A stretch of DNA of 45,641 nt from Dehalococcoidia bacterium (GTDB taxonomy: Bacteria; Chloroflexota; Dehalococcoidia; Lucifugimonadales; VXLM01): positions 15,924 to 61,564 of the forward strand of contig VXLM01000047.1 of assembly GCA_009841605.1 (NCBI GenBank). Reading direction: 5' to 3'. The notes under the pieces were generated by a model. The model was not told the DNA's origin and made no database searches. It worked only from the letters and a program-made list of their open reading frames with translations. Shown here piece by piece: positions 8,556 through 17,744 of this stretch. Numbering within the stretch: position 1 is the first letter of the stretch; every line of letters starts with the position of its first letter. The position numbers and the translations under genes were made by a program.

Positions 8556-10973
8556 ATGCCAAACCGTAGGTTTATATTCTCATTAGTCGCCGGTCTTGTA
8601 CTGGCGTTAGCGCTGGTCGCGTGTAGCAGCGATGACGATGACACCGGAACCACCGCTGCTCCTGCGCCCGCTCCTGCACCAGCAGCTGGACCTGCACCAG
8701 CAGCTGGGCCCGCTCCTGCACCTGCGCCCGCACCTGCGCCCGCAGCGGCGCCTGTGACTCAGGCGCCTGCCCCGGCACCCGCAGCAGCGGCTGCTCCGGC
8801 TCCGGCTCCGTCACCGGCTATGGAGTCCGAGCCAATGGCAATGGTGCCCGCAACGTGCGTGATTTTGGGCGACGTAGTCACCGACTGCCCGCTCCGAAGC
8901 CCGCATGCATGGAAGCCTGCCAAGCAGCAGGTACCGGGCGAGGTCTGGGTATTCCAGGCCTATGACGGCCCGCGTCCGACACAGTTCTTCGAGTCCCCGC
9001 ACTCGGCACAGCTCGTGAAGGCTGGCGAGATTCCTCCGCTGATGGAGCGGCTCCCCGTTCCTGAGGACGTGGAAGTGATCGCCGGGCCGGACGGCATCGG
9101 CGAGTACGGCGGATTCTACCAGCAGACGCAGCCCCACTCCTACATCGGTGAGTGGATTCTCGCCAGCTGGAACCGCCGCGACTCTCTCGGCGGCCTGATT
9201 TGGTTCCCGTGGATCGGCAAGGGCTGGGAAGTCAGCGATGACGGAACGCTCTGGACGTTCACGATGCGCGAGGGCCTCAAGTGGAGCGACGGCTACCCGC
9301 TCGACATGGAATCTGTCGAGTTCGGTTGGGAAGTCAACCTCAACCCCGCCCTCTTTGGCGGACCGCTGCCGTTGTGGGCCAGCGACCCGGTAACGGGCAA
9401 CCCGCCCAAGTTCTCGGTCGTCGACGACCTGACATGGACCCTGCAGTACGAAACTCCGATCTTTACGATCATGGAGTCCCGCTCGACGCCGAGCACGCTG
9501 TGTTCGCCCGGCCGTGTATGCATGGTCTGGCATCCGAGAATGAAGTACCTCTACCCGCAGTACGCGGGACAGGCAGCCGTTGACAAGCTCATCTCGGACG
9601 GAAACTACGCCGACTTCCAGGACATGCTCAAGGGCGAGTTGGCTTTCTGGCAGAACATCGACAGCAACCCCTGCGCCGCTCCGTACTGCAACGTAGAGGA
9701 GACCGACTCTCAGGGCCTGTTCATGAAGAACCAGTACCACTGGTTCGTAGACCCCGAGGGCAACCAGATTCCCTACACCGACGGCGCTGTGATGACCAAG
9801 CAGGAGAGCCAGGACGTCATCAAGTTCCGCGCAATGGCCGGTGAGGAAGACGGACGAACGTCATCCTTCATCCCCGGCGAGCTTCCGCTCTATATCGAGA
9901 ACATGGAGCGCGGCGACTACTCGATCTACCACTGGCCGAGCAGCGGCGGCGCCGACCTGACGACGACGATGCAGCAGACCTACAATGATGACCCGCGCAT
10001 CGGCGAGCTCATTCGAACGCAGGACTTCCGCATCGCCCTGTCGCACACCGTCGACAAGGAAGTGCTGAACGACCTAGTGCTCTCGGGCGTCGGCGTGGTG
10101 CAGAACCGCGTTCCGCGACCGAACAACCCCTACTACCCTGGCGACGAGTACCGCATGCTCCACATGGAGCAGGACCTCGGCAAGGCCAACTCGATGCTCG
10201 ACTCGCTTGGCCTGAGTGCAAAGGATGAAGAGGGGTTCCGCATGCACAAGGACGGGTCAGGCACGGTCGAGATGCAAATCACGGTCGGACCGAGCCCCAA
10301 CCCTGCTGTCTCACAGGCCGCTGAGATCCTCAAGTCTGCCTGGGAGAGCGTAGGCATCAAGACCAACATCGCGGCGGTCCGCCAGACGACGCGTGACAGC
10401 CTCCAGACGACGGGCATCTCCCGCGACTACTCCGCCTACCAGTACAACCCCTGGATGGTGCAGTGGACGAGCCTTGCTCCCCTGACCCGCGGCGACCTTG
10501 CCGGCGAGATCGGCAAGTGGTATGCCTCACGCGGTGAAGAGGGCATGGCCCCCACCGGCGGCGATCCCGGCTGGCTCCCGCTGGCGGGACCGAACGAATT
10601 CCCGGCGGACGCCGGCGGACGCCTGATGCGACAGTCCCAGCTCTGGATCAGTGGCTTGGGCGTAAGCAACCTCGACCCGAAGAGAGTTGAGATGGGCAAG
10701 GAGATGTTCGCCACCAACGCCGACCAGCTTTGGGGCCTGAACTGCTGCGCCTACTCCGGCGTGTTCCGCGGCGTCCTCATCACGAGGAACAACTTCCGCA
10801 ACAAGCCGATCACGCACGAGCGCGACCACAACGGCTTCACGGCCTGGGCGCGATTCTTCGAGGATGGCCTGGACAACTTCCATAATCCTGGCAATCGTTC
10901 GAAGTACTGCGGCAGCTGGGCCTTCATCCAAGGCGGTAGCCCGTACGATAAGTGCACGAAGACCCTTTGGTAG
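8556..10973 (+). CDS. Family-5 ABC solute-binding lipoprotein, tandem copy B
   Basis: 805 aa; ATG preceded by GAGGAGG. Signal segment 5-22, lipobox LVAC with Cys23, Pro/Ala tether (about 34-88), Cys pair C101/C111, then an SBP_bac_5 domain nearly colinear with copy A. The divergence is greatest in the tether and in a stretch around residues 330-380. Function as for copy A: capture of an unknown solute outside the membrane for an ABC importer encoded elsewhere. Separate promoter and terminator allow independent expression. The pair looks like a tandem duplication with later drift, perhaps with different ligands. Confidence 0.9.
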   Translation: MPNRRFIFSLVAGLVLALALVACSSDDDDTGTTAAPAPAPAPAAGPAPAAGPAPAPAPAPAPAAAPVTQAPAPAPAAAAAPAPAPSPAMESEPMAMVPATCVILGDVVTDCPLRSPHAWKPAKQQVPGEVWVFQAYDGPRPTQFFESPHSAQLVKAGEIPPLMERLPVPEDVEVIAGPDGIGEYGGFYQQTQPHSYIGEWILASWNRRDSLGGLIWFPWIGKGWEVSDDGTLWTFTMREGLKWSDGYPLDMESVEFGWEVNLNPALFGGPLPLWASDPVTGNPPKFSVVDDLTWTLQYETPIFTIMESRSTPSTLCSPGRVCMVWHPRMKYLYPQYAGQAAVDKLISDGNYADFQDMLKGELAFWQNIDSNPCAAPYCNVEETDSQGLFMKNQYHWFVDPEGNQIPYTDGAVMTKQESQDVIKFRAMAGEEDGRTSSFIPGELPLYIENMERGDYSIYHWPSSGGADLTTTMQQTYNDDPRIGELIRTQDFRIALSHTVDKEVLNDLVLSGVGVVQNRVPRPNNPYYPGDEYRMLHMEQDLGKANSMLDSLGLSAKDEEGFRMHKDGSGTVEMQITVGPSPNPAVSQAAEILKSAWESVGIKTNIAAVRQTTRDSLQTTGISRDYSAYQYNPWMVQWTSLAPLTRGDLAGEIGKWYASRGEEGMAPTGGDPGWLPLAGPNEFPADAGGRLMRQSQLWISGLGVSNLDPKRVEMGKEMFATNADQLWGLNCCAYSGVFRGVLITRNNFRNKPITHERDHNGFTAWARFFEDGLDNFHNPGNRSKYCGSWAFIQGGSPYDKCTKTLW

Positions 10974-11020
10974 AAGCTAAGCGGACAGGACTAGGCACAT
11001 AGCCTAAAGTAGCAGGCCCG
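10974..11020 (+). repeat. Conserved 3' untranslated segment, copy B
   Basis: Matches 8361-8407 with two differences in 47 nt. Confidence 0.75.
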
Positions 11021-11045
11021 CCCGGTTCGGCGGGCCTGTTTTTTG
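11013..11045 (+). terminator. Rho-independent terminator, lipoprotein copy B
   Basis: Arms CAGGCCCGCC and GGCGGGCCTG around a CGGTTC loop, followed by a run of T. Confidence 0.92.
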
Positions 11046-11124
11046 TCTCCCACTATTGCCATGTCCGACCGACCGACGTACCATAAGCGGCGCTAATCCA
11101 GACTCCTTGCCGGAGGTACGCCAC

Positions 11125-11952
11125 TTGCTCTCACCAGGTCAGGTCGCACACTTCAAAGCGTTCGGATTCCTGTTCATCCCCCAGCTATTCTCCACCGATG
11201 AAGTGGCGCACATAAGGTCCACCGCGGACAGCCTGTGGCTCAAGCTCCGCGACGGCAAGCCCCTCGATCCCGAGCAGGGCCAGGCCGAAGGCAGGTTCGT
11301 CGAGCGGGACGCCGCGCTCACGAAGATAGTCACCGACGATCGCATCTTCGAGGCCGCCGAGAGCATTCTCGGTCCCGGTTTCATCTGGGCGGGCTCCGAA
11401 GGCAACGTCACGGTAAACTCCGAGCACCCCTGGCACCCCGACCGCCCCGGCGACCACGACGAGGTCTCGTACACCCGCCTCAAGATCAACCTCTACCTGG
11501 ATCCCATCACTGAGGAAAACGGTTGCCTGCGCGTCATTCCCGGCTCCCACCGGATGCCCCTTCACGCCGAGATCGAGCCCGAAGCCAGGCACCAGCGCCG
11601 GGGGCTGCCCGTTCGCCCGTTCGAAGTGCCGGGTCCGAACATGCCGGGGGTCTCGCTGGAGTCAAACCCCGGCGACGCCATCTTCTTCAACCAGAGCATC
11701 TGGCATGCCATCTTCAACGGCTGGGCGGGCCGACGTTACATCGCCCTCAAATTCGCCGCCCGACCGCAGACCGACAACCATATCGCCTCTCTGCGCCACT
11801 ATGCGGGCACGATATTCGACCCTGATCCCGGTTGGCTCGCCAGCGACGACGAAAGAATCCAGTCTATGGTCGGTGAACTCCCGACCTTCGGTGCAAAGAA
11901 GGTCCACGAGTTCGTGGAATTCCGCGACGACTCCCCAAACAGGACGAACTGA
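11125..11952 (+). CDS. Phytanoyl-CoA dioxygenase (PhyH) family Fe(II)/2-oxoglutarate oxygenase
   Basis: 275 aa from the TTG at 11125, which has GGAGG (11112-11116) at 8-nt spacing and gives the usual family opening LSPGQVAHFKAFGFLFIP. A TTG at 11056 is in frame but has no ribosome-binding site and sits just after the terminator. Iron ligands fit the HxD...H facial triad: H104-x-D106 (WHPDRPG) and H194 (IWHAIFNGW), with Arg203/204 (GRRY) as likely 2-oxoglutarate anchor. Family members hydroxylate small organic substrates using O2 and 2-oxoglutarate; the substrate here is unknown. It is cytoplasmic, and the following gene starts 65 nt downstream, so co-transcription is possible. Confidence 0.85.
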   Translation: MLSPGQVAHFKAFGFLFIPQLFSTDEVAHIRSTADSLWLKLRDGKPLDPEQGQAEGRFVERDAALTKIVTDDRIFEAAESILGPGFIWAGSEGNVTVNSEHPWHPDRPGDHDEVSYTRLKINLYLDPITEENGCLRVIPGSHRMPLHAEIEPEARHQRRGLPVRPFEVPGPNMPGVSLESNPGDAIFFNQSIWHAIFNGWAGRRYIALKFAARPQTDNHIASLRHYAGTIFDPDPGWLASDDERIQSMVGELPTFGAKKVHEFVEFRDDSPNRTN

Positions 11953-12017
11953 TCTCGTTTCTGCCCGACTCTTTCATAGAAACCAGCCGCCCATAGCGTT
12001 GCAATAGGAGCAAACTC

Positions 12018-14105
12018 ATGACAACCTTCCCTCGCCCCATACAGGCTGGCAACGCTGGAGACGGGTCACCCCTCGTACTTGGCGATGAAAACGTCATCGG
12101 CGACCTCTTTGCGGGAGGCTCCGCCGTGAGAGTCCTGGACTGGGACGCCGACGGCGAGCCCGAAGTCGTTGTCACCGGCGGCAACGGCGATATCTACAGC
12201 TACAAGTTCATCGGAGAGATCGCTGACGGGACCCCCATCGTCGACCGCGGCCTCCAGTGGGGTGAGGTGTCGCGGTCCCTCCACCGTAACGAAAGGGACA
12301 AAGGCCTCGTCGGCGCCGTGGTCGTAGCCGCGGACTTCGATGGCGACGGGCAGATCGAAGTGATTCTGTCCCCACGCGGATACTCACAGAAATCCGTCAC
12401 GGCCATATCCGTAGAGAACGGCCCTCCCGCGACCCGCGACGAAGGACGGCCCGTAACCCTCAAGGGGCGGGAAGGGGACGCCGGTTTCGGCAGGGGAGCG
12501 ACGGCCGCCCTCGACTGGAACGGCGACGGTGTGGTCGATCTCGTCGTGCTCGAGACCGAGGATGGAGTCATGTGGGCCAAGAGCCCGGAAGGCATCGTTC
12601 CCGAGGACCAGCGCGACCGCTACGACAAGGACGGCAAGTGGTTCTCCGAGTTCGGCACGGGTTCCCTGCACCTCTATCGCAACACGAGCAGCGGCGGCGA
12701 TATCGAGTTCACCTACGCGGGCAAGGTCGATGTCGAAGTGCCCCGGCACACTTTCCACATCAGCGAGGTCACCTCCGACGACCCGACGGCCGGCCTCCTG
12801 CTGCTCAACTACTACGGCCACATCAACCACGTACCCATCCTCTCGGTAGGCGACGACCCCGAATGGGGCGAACCTGCCGAGATTTTCACGCTCCACGGCG
12901 AGCCCTTCAGCCGCATCGCTACCTTCCAGGGAGCAATAGGAGTCTCAGACGCCCTCGAAGCCGGGCGATACGACATCTTCGCGGGTGACAACGCCGGGAA
13001 CGTCGAGTGGGCGCGCTGCCGCGGCCAGGACGCCGAGGGCAGGCCCGTCTATGACACGCCCCGCAAGCTCAAGCAGCACAACCCCCACGTCAACGGCGGC
13101 TACTTCTCCGTTCCCACGGTCGGCGACTGGCGCGACACGAGAATGCAGGACATCCTCGTCGGCAGCATCGAGGGATACATCTTCTGGTACAAGACCCTCT
13201 CGACCGACCCCCTGCGGTTCGCCCCGCCCGAACGCGTTCGCTACGGCACCACCGAGATCCGCCGCCTCGCTACCCCATACCCCTCCGGCGGACAGTACTG
13301 GGGCGGCTCCCAAAGCCCCTACGACGGCGACACCGGCGGCTACAGCAACCCTGTCCTCGCCGACTGGAACGGCAACGGCCTCCTTGATCTCGTCGTATGC
13401 GACATGGTGAGCCTCTTCGAGTGGTACCCGAACTGGGGCACCAAGACGACGCCCGAGCTCGGCCCTCCTCAGCGACTTCACATCACCGACGGCTCCCCCC
13501 TCATCGGCCCCTGGAGACAGCAGCCCGGCATCGGCCACCTGACCGACGGCGATCTGCCCGACATCGTCACCCAGGACCTCGACCTCGACGTTGCCCTCTA
13601 CAGGCGCGCGAGCGGTGACGACCTCACCGCACTCCTCCCCGGCGAAAAACTCCGTTACGAGGACGGTTCCACCATCAAGACGCACGGCATCTACACCCCC
13701 GCAGGCGGGGACGGACGCGGCAGGACGAAGTTCAACCTCGTCGACTGGGACGGCGATGGCCTCCTCGACCTGCTCATAGGCGTTGGCCCCCAGCACGGAA
13801 GCCCCTACCGCGGCAGCTACATCCTCTTCGCCAAGAACGTGGGCACCAAGACGGAACCGGTGTTCAGGAAGCCCATCGTCCTCGTGTTCGACGCGGACGG
13901 GAACCCCCTGGAGTTCTGGCGGCACGGAGTCCACATGGCCCCTGTAGACTGGCAGGACGACGGCAACCTCGGCCTCATTGCCGGGGCCGACCACGGCCAT
14001 ATCTGGTACTGGCGTCCTCAGCACTTCGGCAGCCCCGCGAGCGGCGATCCCACCGCGCTGGAACGCCCTATCGGAGAAGAGGGCTTCGGCCCGCGCGAAG
14101 ACTGA
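12018..14105 (+). CDS. FG-GAP/VCBS repeat beta-propeller protein
   Basis: 695 aa; ATG at 12018 preceded by AGGAG. At least five Ca-binding-loop-like repeats of the FG-GAP/VCBS type are seen: DWDADGEPEVVV, DFDGDGQIEVIL, DWNGDGVVDLVV, DWNGNGLLDLVV and DWDGDGLLDLLI, plus a degenerate DWQDDGNLGLI near the C-terminus. These form integrin-like propeller blades that usually bind Ca2+ and ligands or proteins. Such proteins are normally exported, but the N-terminus (MTTFPRPIQAG...) shows no signal peptide, so either it is cytoplasmic or exported by another route. It lies between the dioxygenase and the JAMM protease; no joint function is apparent. Confidence 0.8.
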   Translation: MTTFPRPIQAGNAGDGSPLVLGDENVIGDLFAGGSAVRVLDWDADGEPEVVVTGGNGDIYSYKFIGEIADGTPIVDRGLQWGEVSRSLHRNERDKGLVGAVVVAADFDGDGQIEVILSPRGYSQKSVTAISVENGPPATRDEGRPVTLKGREGDAGFGRGATAALDWNGDGVVDLVVLETEDGVMWAKSPEGIVPEDQRDRYDKDGKWFSEFGTGSLHLYRNTSSGGDIEFTYAGKVDVEVPRHTFHISEVTSDDPTAGLLLLNYYGHINHVPILSVGDDPEWGEPAEIFTLHGEPFSRIATFQGAIGVSDALEAGRYDIFAGDNAGNVEWARCRGQDAEGRPVYDTPRKLKQHNPHVNGGYFSVPTVGDWRDTRMQDILVGSIEGYIFWYKTLSTDPLRFAPPERVRYGTTEIRRLATPYPSGGQYWGGSQSPYDGDTGGYSNPVLADWNGNGLLDLVVCDMVSLFEWYPNWGTKTTPELGPPQRLHITDGSPLIGPWRQQPGIGHLTDGDLPDIVTQDLDLDVALYRRASGDDLTALLPGEKLRYEDGSTIKTHGIYTPAGGDGRGRTKFNLVDWDGDGLLDLLIGVGPQHGSPYRGSYILFAKNVGTKTEPVFRKPIVLVFDADGNPLEFWRHGVHMAPVDWQDDGNLGLIAGADHGHIWYWRPQHFGSPASGDPTALERPIGEEGFGPRED

Positions 14106-14149
14106 TAGCCGTGCGCTACCGATAATCTCGCCGAGGCCATACCTCTTAA

Positions 14150-14629
14150 ATGCCGACACCACTGGAAGTGCCCCGCCACATCCTCGAAGATATCTATCGC
14201 CACGCCCGCCGCGAGTACCCCAGCGAGTGCTGCGGCTGGCTTGCGGGCGACAAGGACGGTTCGTCCGTAACCACCGTCAGGGCCTGCGTCAACATGCAAG
14301 CGCAGGGAAACCACCCTTCCGCTCCCAGCCGAACGGCAGAGACCGCCTACGTCTTCGGCGCACAGGACCTCATCGAGCTGAACAACAGCCTCGACACCGA
14401 CACCCCCGCCCGCATCATCTACCACTCTCACCCCAACGGAATGGCATACCTCTCGGAAATAGACCGAGGAGTCGCCATCAGTCCCTGGGGAGACGGCCCC
14501 GCCTACCCCGTCCAGCAGCTTGTCATAGGCATCGACGCCCACCGAGTCGTTGCCGCCGCCCTCTACGACTGGTCCGACACCGACGGCGACTTCATCCAGA
14601 TCGCCAGCTTCACGGGGGCCGAGATTTGA
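14150..14629 (+). CDS. JAMM/MPN (Mov34) family zinc metalloprotease
   Basis: 159 aa. The full JAMM motif is visible: Glu26 (YPSECCGWL), then H92-S-H94-P-N and S102-x-x-D105. The family cleaves isopeptide or C-terminal peptide bonds; short bacterial versions often process ThiS/MoaD-like sulfur carriers for cysteine, thiamine or molybdopterin synthesis. No sulfur-carrier or ThiF-like gene is adjacent, so the role here is open. The family often has a ~130-150 aa single domain, matching this length. The start ATG at 14150 lacks a strong ribosome-binding site but the sequence opens like other members. Confidence 0.82.
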   Translation: MPTPLEVPRHILEDIYRHARREYPSECCGWLAGDKDGSSVTTVRACVNMQAQGNHPSAPSRTAETAYVFGAQDLIELNNSLDTDTPARIIYHSHPNGMAYLSEIDRGVAISPWGDGPAYPVQQLVIGIDAHRVVAAALYDWSDTDGDFIQIASFTGAEI

Positions 14630-14638
14630 TTTTCCCCA

Positions 14639-14667
14639 TTGAATTAACACCCCCGTCCGACTACAAT
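14639..14667 (+). promoter_or_regulatory. Sigma-70-type promoter upstream of the interrupted oxidoreductase gene
   Basis: TTGAAT (14639-14644), 17-bp spacer, TACAAT (14662-14667). A short CCCCGG...CCGGGG dyad precedes the GGAGG ribosome-binding site of the gene at 14718. Confidence 0.6.
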
Positions 14668-14717
14668 CTTGCGAATCATTCACACTGTCCCCGGCGTCTG
14701 ACCGGGGCGGAGGAAAC

Positions 14718-15809
14718 ATGGCCGACGAAAAGTTGAGAGTTGCGATCATTGGCTGCGGCCGTATGGGCCAGCACTACACCGAGGTCTACAACACCTTCGA
14801 GAATACCGAGGTCGTCGCCATCGCCGAGTACAACGACGACAGGCGGAACGTCGTCGGCGAGCGTTTCGGCGTCACGGCGCTTTTCAAGGACGCCGAGGAG
14901 ATGTACCAGCAGATGGAAGAGGTCCCCGACCTCGCCGTCGTCGTCCTCCCCGGCAAGTTCATCAAGGACGCGGTCATCGCCTCGGCCCAGGCGGGCGTGC
15001 GCGGAGTCTCCACCGACAAGCCCATAGGCGCGAAACTCTCCGACGTGGACGAGATGATCGCCGCCTGCGAGGAGAGCGGCACCGTCTTCCACGGCGGCAA
15101 CCTCCAGCGCTCTCGCGCCGATGTGCAGGCGGCCGCCAGCTGCCTCCGCCTCGGCGACTAGCGCCCGCTGCCCGGGCGCCCCGGCCCCGGGTGGGGCGCA
15201 GAGATATCCGGCGGCGGATGCCAGCACATCGCCGTCCTTCGGCTCCTTACCAACGCCGAGATCACCGAGGTCATCGCCTGGGGCAAGCCGCAGGAGTCCC
15301 TTGAGGCCAATGAGGACAGTGGACTCATCATCAACGGTCGGTTCAAGATGAGCACCGGAATCGAGACGACCGTCTACGGCGAGCCGACCCCTCACCGCGG
15401 CGTCGATGTCTGGACGGAGGACTCCCTCCTGCGCTGGGACTGGGGCGACGTCATGGATATCTACCAGGGGTTCGACGACAACGGCGCGCGCATCAAGTCC
15501 GACCGCCAGTTCACACCCTTCGCCTGGCCGAAGTACGGCTACCTCGCAAGCTCGATCCTGTCCTTCATCTCCGCCGTCGAGAACGGCACCGAGATGGCCA
15601 TATCCGGCTACGACCTGCTCAGGTCGCTCGAAGCCGCGGTTGCTGCCAAGCACTCGGCGCTCTGGGGCTCGGTCCCCCTCTCGCTGCCGCTGGAGGACCG
15701 CTCTCTGACCCTCTACCCGCGCCCGTATCGCTGGCTTGGAGGCGACCAGTCCGGCAGATACCAGACGCCGGACGAGGCCCGCGCATACGAGCTTTTCGCT
15801 AAGGGATAG
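14718..15809 (+). pseudogene. Gfo/Idh/MocA family oxidoreductase interrupted by an in-frame amber codon
   Basis: The frame opens at 14718 after CGGAGG and reads a Rossmann nucleotide site (AIIGCGRMGQHY), an EKP-like motif (TDKPIG) and HGGNLQRS, then meets TAG at 15159-15161. The same frame continues without indel: WGAEISGGGCQHIAVLRLL and the usual C-terminal substrate domain to 15809. Together they make a normal ~363-residue Gfo/Idh/MocA protein, a family of NAD(P)-dependent sugar or cyclitol dehydrogenases. Residues just after the stop (RPLPGRPGPG) look unlike the family, and the DNA at 15162-15195 is extremely GC-rich, so either a nonsense-mutated pseudogene or a local sequence error is possible. 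Closest companion in the window is the intact gene at 21083. If unrepaired, the N-terminal product would be 147 aa and probably inactive. Confidence 0.75.
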
Positions 15810-15908
15810 GACACCCCTACCACAACCACTCAGCGATCTCTGCGGTGGACTCCCTCGTCGTACTCAACAACATGGTGTCCGGCGGTGGGATGACTTGCGG
15901 CTAGGTGC

Positions 15909-16979
15909 CTACCCACACGACTCCGCCATCGTCAACACTCTCGCCGGATTGTGAATCAGCAGCCGGTCAATATCCTCGTCCGAGAACCCTCGTGTCCTCA
16001 ACCACGGCACGACCCGCCTGACTATATAAAAATACCCCGGCCCGCCGTACGCCGTGAGCCTGCGCTTCGACGCCACGTCGTGTCCCGTGAGAATCTTGTC
16101 GCCGTAGCCCCGCTCGATCATGAAAGCGATCACCTCCGCGCGGTCCGCGTCGTTCAGCATCGTGATCTTGGGATTAGGCGGATAGAACGGCAGACCTGAA
16201 CTGAAGTGGTCCCATTCCAGGTAGCACCCGGCCTCGGCGATGCGGAGCAGCACCTGCCTGTCCATCACTGTCCTATCGAGATGGCCGATGATGGTGCGTC
16301 CCGGATCGCCGCCCGCGTCCACGATGACACCGATGATCTCCTCCGGTGAAGGCTCGTCCCGCCCCGGATGGATCAGTATCGCCGCCCCTGTCGCCTGCTG
16401 CGCCCTCGCCGACGCGCGCAGCACCTTGTGCTCGTTGTCCGACAGTGGATAGGAGCACCCGACCTCTCCGATGATCCCAGCCCTGATTCCCGTCGAGCCC
16501 ACACCGTCCGTGATATCACGGATGATCTCCTCGAAGATAGCCTCCTCCGAGATGTCGTCCATATCGGGCGGATGGGCCTCTTTCACGTAGTACGAGGATC
16601 CCATGACGATGTGGACTCCCGTCGCCCGTGATACGCGCGCGAGACCCTCCGGATTCCGGCTCAGCCCTATGCTGGAAGCCTCCACAATCGCCCCGCCACC
16701 GTGACGCTTGTACAGCCCGATCTCCGCAATGGCCGTATCCACGTCGTCCAGCCGCAGATTGTCGAGATTGGCCGCAAAGTAGTAGCTGAGATAACCAAGG
16801 ATGTCCATCCGCATCGGCGCGTGGAACATCTCGCGCTCAAACGGGTCGTCCGGCTCGACGGCGATATTCGACAGGTCGGAGAGGATGTGCTCATGCGTAT
16901 GCGTCACACCCAGAGCTTCAGGCTCCACCGGCCCCAGCACCGTCTGAACGTATCCGGCCATTTTCTCGTTATCAAGCAT
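15909..16979 (-). CDS. Phosphotriesterase-family (amidohydrolase) metal-dependent hydrolase
   Basis: About 356 aa from the ATG at 16979; a GTG at 17000 is in frame and no start has a clear ribosome-binding site. The amidohydrolase signature VTHTHEH is near the N-terminus, followed by IGEVGCSYPLS, LIHPGR, IGHLDR and the final metal Asp in LTGHDVA. The position of the carbamylated lysine of true phosphotriesterases reads Glu (IGEVG), as in the E. coli Php-like branch, so a lactonase, esterase or other hydrolase activity is more likely than organophosphate hydrolysis. Convergent with the interrupted oxidoreductase. Substrate unknown. Confidence 0.82.
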   Translation of the reverse strand: MLDNEKMAGYVQTVLGPVEPEALGVTHTHEHILSDLSNIAVEPDDPFEREMFHAPMRMDILGYLSYYFAANLDNLRLDDVDTAIAEIGLYKRHGGGAIVEASSIGLSRNPEGLARVSRATGVHIVMGSSYYVKEAHPPDMDDISEEAIFEEIIRDITDGVGSTGIRAGIIGEVGCSYPLSDNEHKVLRASARAQQATGAAILIHPGRDEPSPEEIIGVIVDAGGDPGRTIIGHLDRTVMDRQVLLRIAEAGCYLEWDHFSSGLPFYPPNPKITMLNDADRAEVIAFMIERGYGDKILTGHDVASKRRLTAYGGPGYFYIVRRVVPWLRTRGFSDEDIDRLLIHNPARVLTMAESCG

Positions 16980-17018
16980 GTCTGAATTCACTGCCGACAC
17001 GTCGCGACACAGTCAGAC

Positions 17019-17744
17019 CTACGAGTCTACGGCTATGGCCTCTGGCGGTTTGGCAACAATAGCCTCAAGTCGCTCACGGGTTTCCGGCTGTTCGGAGTCG
17101 GCGTCCAATAGGCCTTGGAGCGAGTCCGCGAGTCTTTGAGAATCTATCGCCCTTAGCTGACTAGGCAGTTCACGTCTCGAAGCAGGGAATGTGCCGGCTT
17201 CCAAGAGTTTCGCCCAGGCCAGATGCGTTACATATGATATGGCCTGCTCAAGTGCGGCATCTAAGTCCCCTATTTCAAGAACGTTCAAGAACCGTCTGCG
17301 TGTCTCCCTTGCTCTCATGCGAGGAGTCTCAGGAGAGGGCAGAGGTAGGTCATCCTTCCAACGACTCAGAGTCATGTCCCAGAAACCGCTTCGTTGGAAT
17401 AAGACTTGACCGAACTTGATAGCCCACCCTAGAACGTCATGCCCTTCGGCTATTAGTCTATCGACGTCATTAGTCCTATAGACGCGCAGGTCAACCTCCA
17501 TGGGGCGGGAACGGTTGAGGTTCAGGGGTTCCCTGCATATCACCACGAGATCAAGGTCTGCGGCCCCTCCATTCGGTCGAACCGCAGAACCAATGGCTAT
17601 CACCGCTGAGATGCTGAGACCGTCCCGTGCCGAGGCCAAGAAGCTCTCAGTCCACTGCATAGACGCAGCCGTGGGCCACCGGATTGTCAGACCATGCGAA
17701 ATCATGTCGATTAATCCATTAGTTAAATAGACTTTGCCCGTCAT
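17019..17744 (-). CDS. MNT-type nucleotidyltransferase-domain protein
   Basis: 241 aa. The pol-beta-like nucleotidyltransferase motif is clear at IAIGSAVRPNGGAADLDLVV (Gly-Ser, then DxD), with a further Asp in EVDLRVYR. The C-terminal half is helical and could hold a substrate or partner-binding domain; the whole protein is longer than minimal MntA antitoxins (~100-140 aa). Its ATG at 17744 overlaps the end of the HEPN-like gene by 26 nt; an ATG at 17705 is an alternative start without overlap. In HEPN/MNT toxin-antitoxin pairs the MNT partner silences the HEPN RNase by nucleotidylation; that role is inferred from the arrangement. Codon use is less GC-biased than most neighbours, consistent with transfer. 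Confidence 0.68.
   Translation of the reverse strand: MTGKVYLTNGLIDMISHGLTIRWPTAASMQWTESFLASARDGLSISAVIAIGSAVRPNGGAADLDLVVICREPLNLNRSRPMEVDLRVYRTNDVDRLIAEGHDVLGWAIKFGQVLFQRSGFWDMTLSRWKDDLPLPSPETPRMRARETRRRFLNVLEIGDLDAALEQAISYVTHLAWAKLLEAGTFPASRRELPSQLRAIDSQRLADSLQGLLDADSEQPETRERLEAIVAKPPEAIAVDS

Noticed and set aside
12945-14162. 405-codon minus-strand frame across the FG-GAP gene
   Set aside because: Valine-rich antisense shadow of a high-GC gene; sense strand has clear FG-GAP repeats.
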